Positions 60,803 to 62,687 of a stretch of DNA of 62,687 nucleotides are shown piece by piece. The translations under genes were made by a program, and so were the position numbers. The stretch's first letter is position 1. Every line of letters starts with the position of its first letter. This DNA comes from Prosthecochloris sp. (GTDB taxonomy: Bacteria > Bacteroidota > Chlorobiia > Chlorobiales > Chlorobiaceae), in the NCBI GenBank assembly GCA_015482705.2, contig JADMLA020000003.1, positions 1 through 62,687 of the forward strand. Reading direction: 5' to 3'. The notes under the pieces are model-generated. The model did no database searches and was not told where the DNA came from. It was given only the letters and a program-made list of their open reading frames with translations.

Positions 60803-61022
60803 GGAATAATCATCAGTTATTAGTGGATATAAAAAGCGGGTTGTCCCTTCAGCCTTGTCGGGCCGGTACACAACGTCGATAAACGATAAATTAACAATCT
60901 TTCAATATACGATATTCTTGAAATTAGTCGAGAGTTAATTACCTCTGCCATTATACTGCAATTCGTTTTGAACGATTACCCCGCTGCAGCACAAATCGGA
61001 GTAGAGATGTGTGAAGGCATAC

Positions 61023-61901
61023 TCAGGCATCCGGTACGGTGTTTTGCTCAAGAGGTTCCAGTATGCCGTTATCTATAAGTCTCGTCGAGCCTATCCAGAC
61101 AGCGAGGAGGAGGCGATAAAGTGTGTTCGGGTGCAGTATGTCTGTTTCAGCAAAGCTGTCCGCATCGACAATTCCGGTATAGTCGATCGTTGCATCAGGG
61201 GCTGAACGGATGACGGCAGTGACCTCTTCGAGAATCTTTTCCGTTTCGATCATTCCCTGTGCAACGAGTTCCCTGGCGCGAAGAATACCCTGATAGAGTA
61301 CGGTCGCCTGTTGGCGTTCTTGAGATGAAAGGTAGATGTTCCGGGAACTTGTAGCGAGCCCGTCTTCATTTCGAACGATCGGTATTTCGATGATTCTCGT
61401 ACCGATATTGAAATCCCTGACCATGCGTTTGATGACTGCGAGCTGCTGGGCGTCTTTTTCTCCGAAGATTGCGATATGGGCTTTGGAAATCATCAGCAGT
61501 TTCAGGACGACGGTTGCCATGCCGTTGAAATGGCCGGGTCTTTTCTCACCTTCGAACCGGTTCGCGACATCTCCTGTATTGACCTGTGTCTGGAAACCTT
61601 CCGAATACATCGAATCCGCGTCAGGAGCAAACAGGTAATCGACACCCGCGGCTTTTGCCATGGCGGCGTCTTTTTCAAAAGGTCTGGGATAACGGTGAAA
61701 GTCTTCATCGGGCCCGAACTGGCGGGGGTTGACGAAGATGGTGAGAATTACCGTGCCGGCTTTCTCCCTGGCTATCTTCAGGAGGCCCAGATGGCCTTCG
61801 TGCAGGGCGCCCATAGTCATGACGACAGCTATGAGCTGATGCCTCAGCCGGAGGCTTTCGGCGGTTTTCTGCATCTGGGCCGGGTCATTGATTATCTGCA
61901 T
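61023..61901 (-). CDS. panC: Pantoate-beta-alanine ligase
   Basis: The 292-residue enzyme joins pantoate and beta-alanine for pantothenate and CoA synthesis. The HIGH-like motif is TMGALHEGHLGLL; others are TIFVNPRQFGPDEDFHRYPR, RPGHFNGMATVVLKL, FGEKDAQQLAVIKRMV and the KMSKS-like SSRNIYLSSQER. It is full length. It lies upstream of pnp and downstream of rsmI on the same strand. Confidence 0.97.
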   Translation of the reverse strand: MQIINDPAQMQKTAESLRLRHQLIAVVMTMGALHEGHLGLLKIAREKAGTVILTIFVNPRQFGPDEDFHRYPRPFEKDAAMAKAAGVDYLFAPDADSMYSEGFQTQVNTGDVANRFEGEKRPGHFNGMATVVLKLLMISKAHIAIFGEKDAQQLAVIKRMVRDFNIGTRIIEIPIVRNEDGLATSSRNIYLSSQERQQATVLYQGILRARELVAQGMIETEKILEEVTAVIRSAPDATIDYTGIVDADSFAETDILHPNTLYRLLLAVWIGSTRLIDNGILEPLEQNTVPDA

Positions 61902-61991
61902 GTTTGATTGAGTTTATTGAGATAAAACGAGTGGTATGTTTCCTTTTTTCAGGATTCACAACCAGTATCACCATAACCGATACCGTACTTG

Positions 61992-62687
61992 TTATTTTTC
62001 CTCTTTGCCTTCAGTTATCTCCCTTTTGCCTTTACCGTTCTCTTTTCCATTAGGATAAACAACTGCAACAAACTCTCCTCTTACTTTCACGCCTGTGAAA
62101 CGATCGATCATTTCCGATGGAGTCCCACAAAGATATTCCTCGTGCAGTTTGGTGACTTCACGTGCAATGAAGACGTGCGAACCTGGAAAATAAGTATCGA
62201 TTTCGTTCAGGAGTTTCATGATACGGTGCGGAGATTCATAAAACACAACCGTACTGCCGATGGAGGCAAGAAATTCCAGTTTGCTTGTACGACCTTTTTT
62301 ATGCGGCAGGAACCCCGCAAAGAAAAAGTTGTGTACCGGCAGGGGACAAGCCGAAAGAGCTGCGGTTACGGCGCTTGGGCCGGGAATCGGAATAACCTTG
62401 GCAGGAAGTTCATATGCTCTTCGAACCAGTGCAAAGCCGGGATCGCTGATCGCAGGCGTACCGGCGTCGGTAATGACTGCGACGTCGAGGCGGTTCTCGA
62501 GCAGATCGAGAATGTTTGCGATCGCTTTTGCTTCGTTGAATGCATGGTAACTGATGAGTTTTTTCCCGCTGATGCCAATGTGGCGCAACAGTATCGATGC
62601 CCGCCGTGTGTCTTCACATGCAATGGAATCGACAGATTTCAGGGTGTTGATCGCCCGCAGGGTAATATCTTCGAGATTGCCGAGGGG
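61992..62687 (-). CDS. rsmI: 16S rRNA (cytidine1402-2'-O)-methyltransferase, N-terminally cut by the window edge
   Basis: The frame is open to the right-hand edge and gives 231 residues of RsmI, which methylates the ribose of C1402 in 16S rRNA. The visible part starts PLGNLEDITLRAINTLKSVD and continues with CEDTRRASILLRHIG, VAVITDAGTPAISDPG, PIPGPSAVTAALSACPLP, FAGFLPHKKGR and TVVFYESPHRI. Only the first few residues before the TPxGN motif are missing. The C-terminus is a lysine/glutamate-rich tail. It is the first gene of a minus-strand series with panC. Confidence 0.95.
   Translation of the reverse strand, partial: PLGNLEDITLRAINTLKSVDSIACEDTRRASILLRHIGISGKKLISYHAFNEAKAIANILDLLENRLDVAVITDAGTPAISDPGFALVRRAYELPAKVIPIPGPSAVTAALSACPLPVHNFFFAGFLPHKKGRTSKLEFLASIGSTVVFYESPHRIMKLLNEIDTYFPGSHVFIAREVTKLHEEYLCGTPSEMIDRFTGVKVRGEFVAVVYPNGKENGKGKREITEGKEEK

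Overview
The window looks like a chromosomal segment of a green sulfur bacterium (Chlorobiota, Chlorobium/Prosthecochloris type). This is inferred from gene content: an LpxC-FabZ fusion, a CarB that stops after its N-terminal half, pyruvate phosphate dikinase plus acetyl-CoA synthetase, a strict-anaerobe-type hybrid cluster protein, lipid A genes and outer-membrane proteins. No photosynthesis marker lies in the window, so the assignment is not proven. No rRNA, tRNA, CRISPR array or complete insertion sequence was seen.

Layout. 0-5.3 kb: a nitrosative-stress block (two-cluster ferredoxin, TPR protein, Hcp), an unknown secreted protein and an outer-membrane barrel. 5.3-16.6 kb: a lipoprotein alkaline phosphatase, a YibE/F membrane protein, a 1063-residue RTX protein on the minus strand, then AlkD, an ArsR-type regulator and a metal/metalloid permease, a lipoprotein hydrolase and a HAD phosphatase. 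16.6-25.4 kb: uvrA, a Fur/PerR regulator, a peroxiredoxin with a palindromic upstream site, ppdK and a nucleoside-type ABC permease. 25.4-30.6 kb: elbB with a 29-residue membrane peptide, a sirtuin, and an accessory cassette (choloylglycine-hydrolase-family enzyme, isoprenylcysteine-methyltransferase-like protein, isochorismatase-like hydrolase) bracketed by 126-bp direct repeats.

30.6-46.7 kb is core: lpxK with a DUF374 acyltransferase, purD with a JAMM protease, the carB N-half with trpC, then on the minus strand pheA, polA, an M23 endopeptidase, a DUF2795 protein, an Omp85 protein and rpe, followed on the plus strand by yebC, ruvC and pgsA. 46.7-54.5 kb: lpxC-fabZ, an inositol-monophosphatase-family enzyme, tspO with a small Cys-rich secreted protein, a GNAT, a lipoprotein and acs. 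54.5-56 kb: a compact phage-like switch (repressor, palindromic operator, two divergent small genes, terminator). 56-62.7 kb: leuS, pnp, panC and the start-truncated rsmI.

The intergenic DNA is unusually repeat-rich. Two short hairpin units alternate in at least eight clusters. Three copies of a 135-260 bp element with GAGGCTGTCTCA inverted ends enclose some of these units. Two heptanucleotide tandem arrays lie beside lpxC, and two large nested inverted-repeat elements follow tspO's neighbour and the sirtuin. The observations that most deserve a second look are the Omp85 gene whose reading frame has no canonical start, the phage-like switch, the terminal-inverted-repeat element family, the heptanucleotide arrays, and the triplicated EF-hand-like module of the RTX protein.
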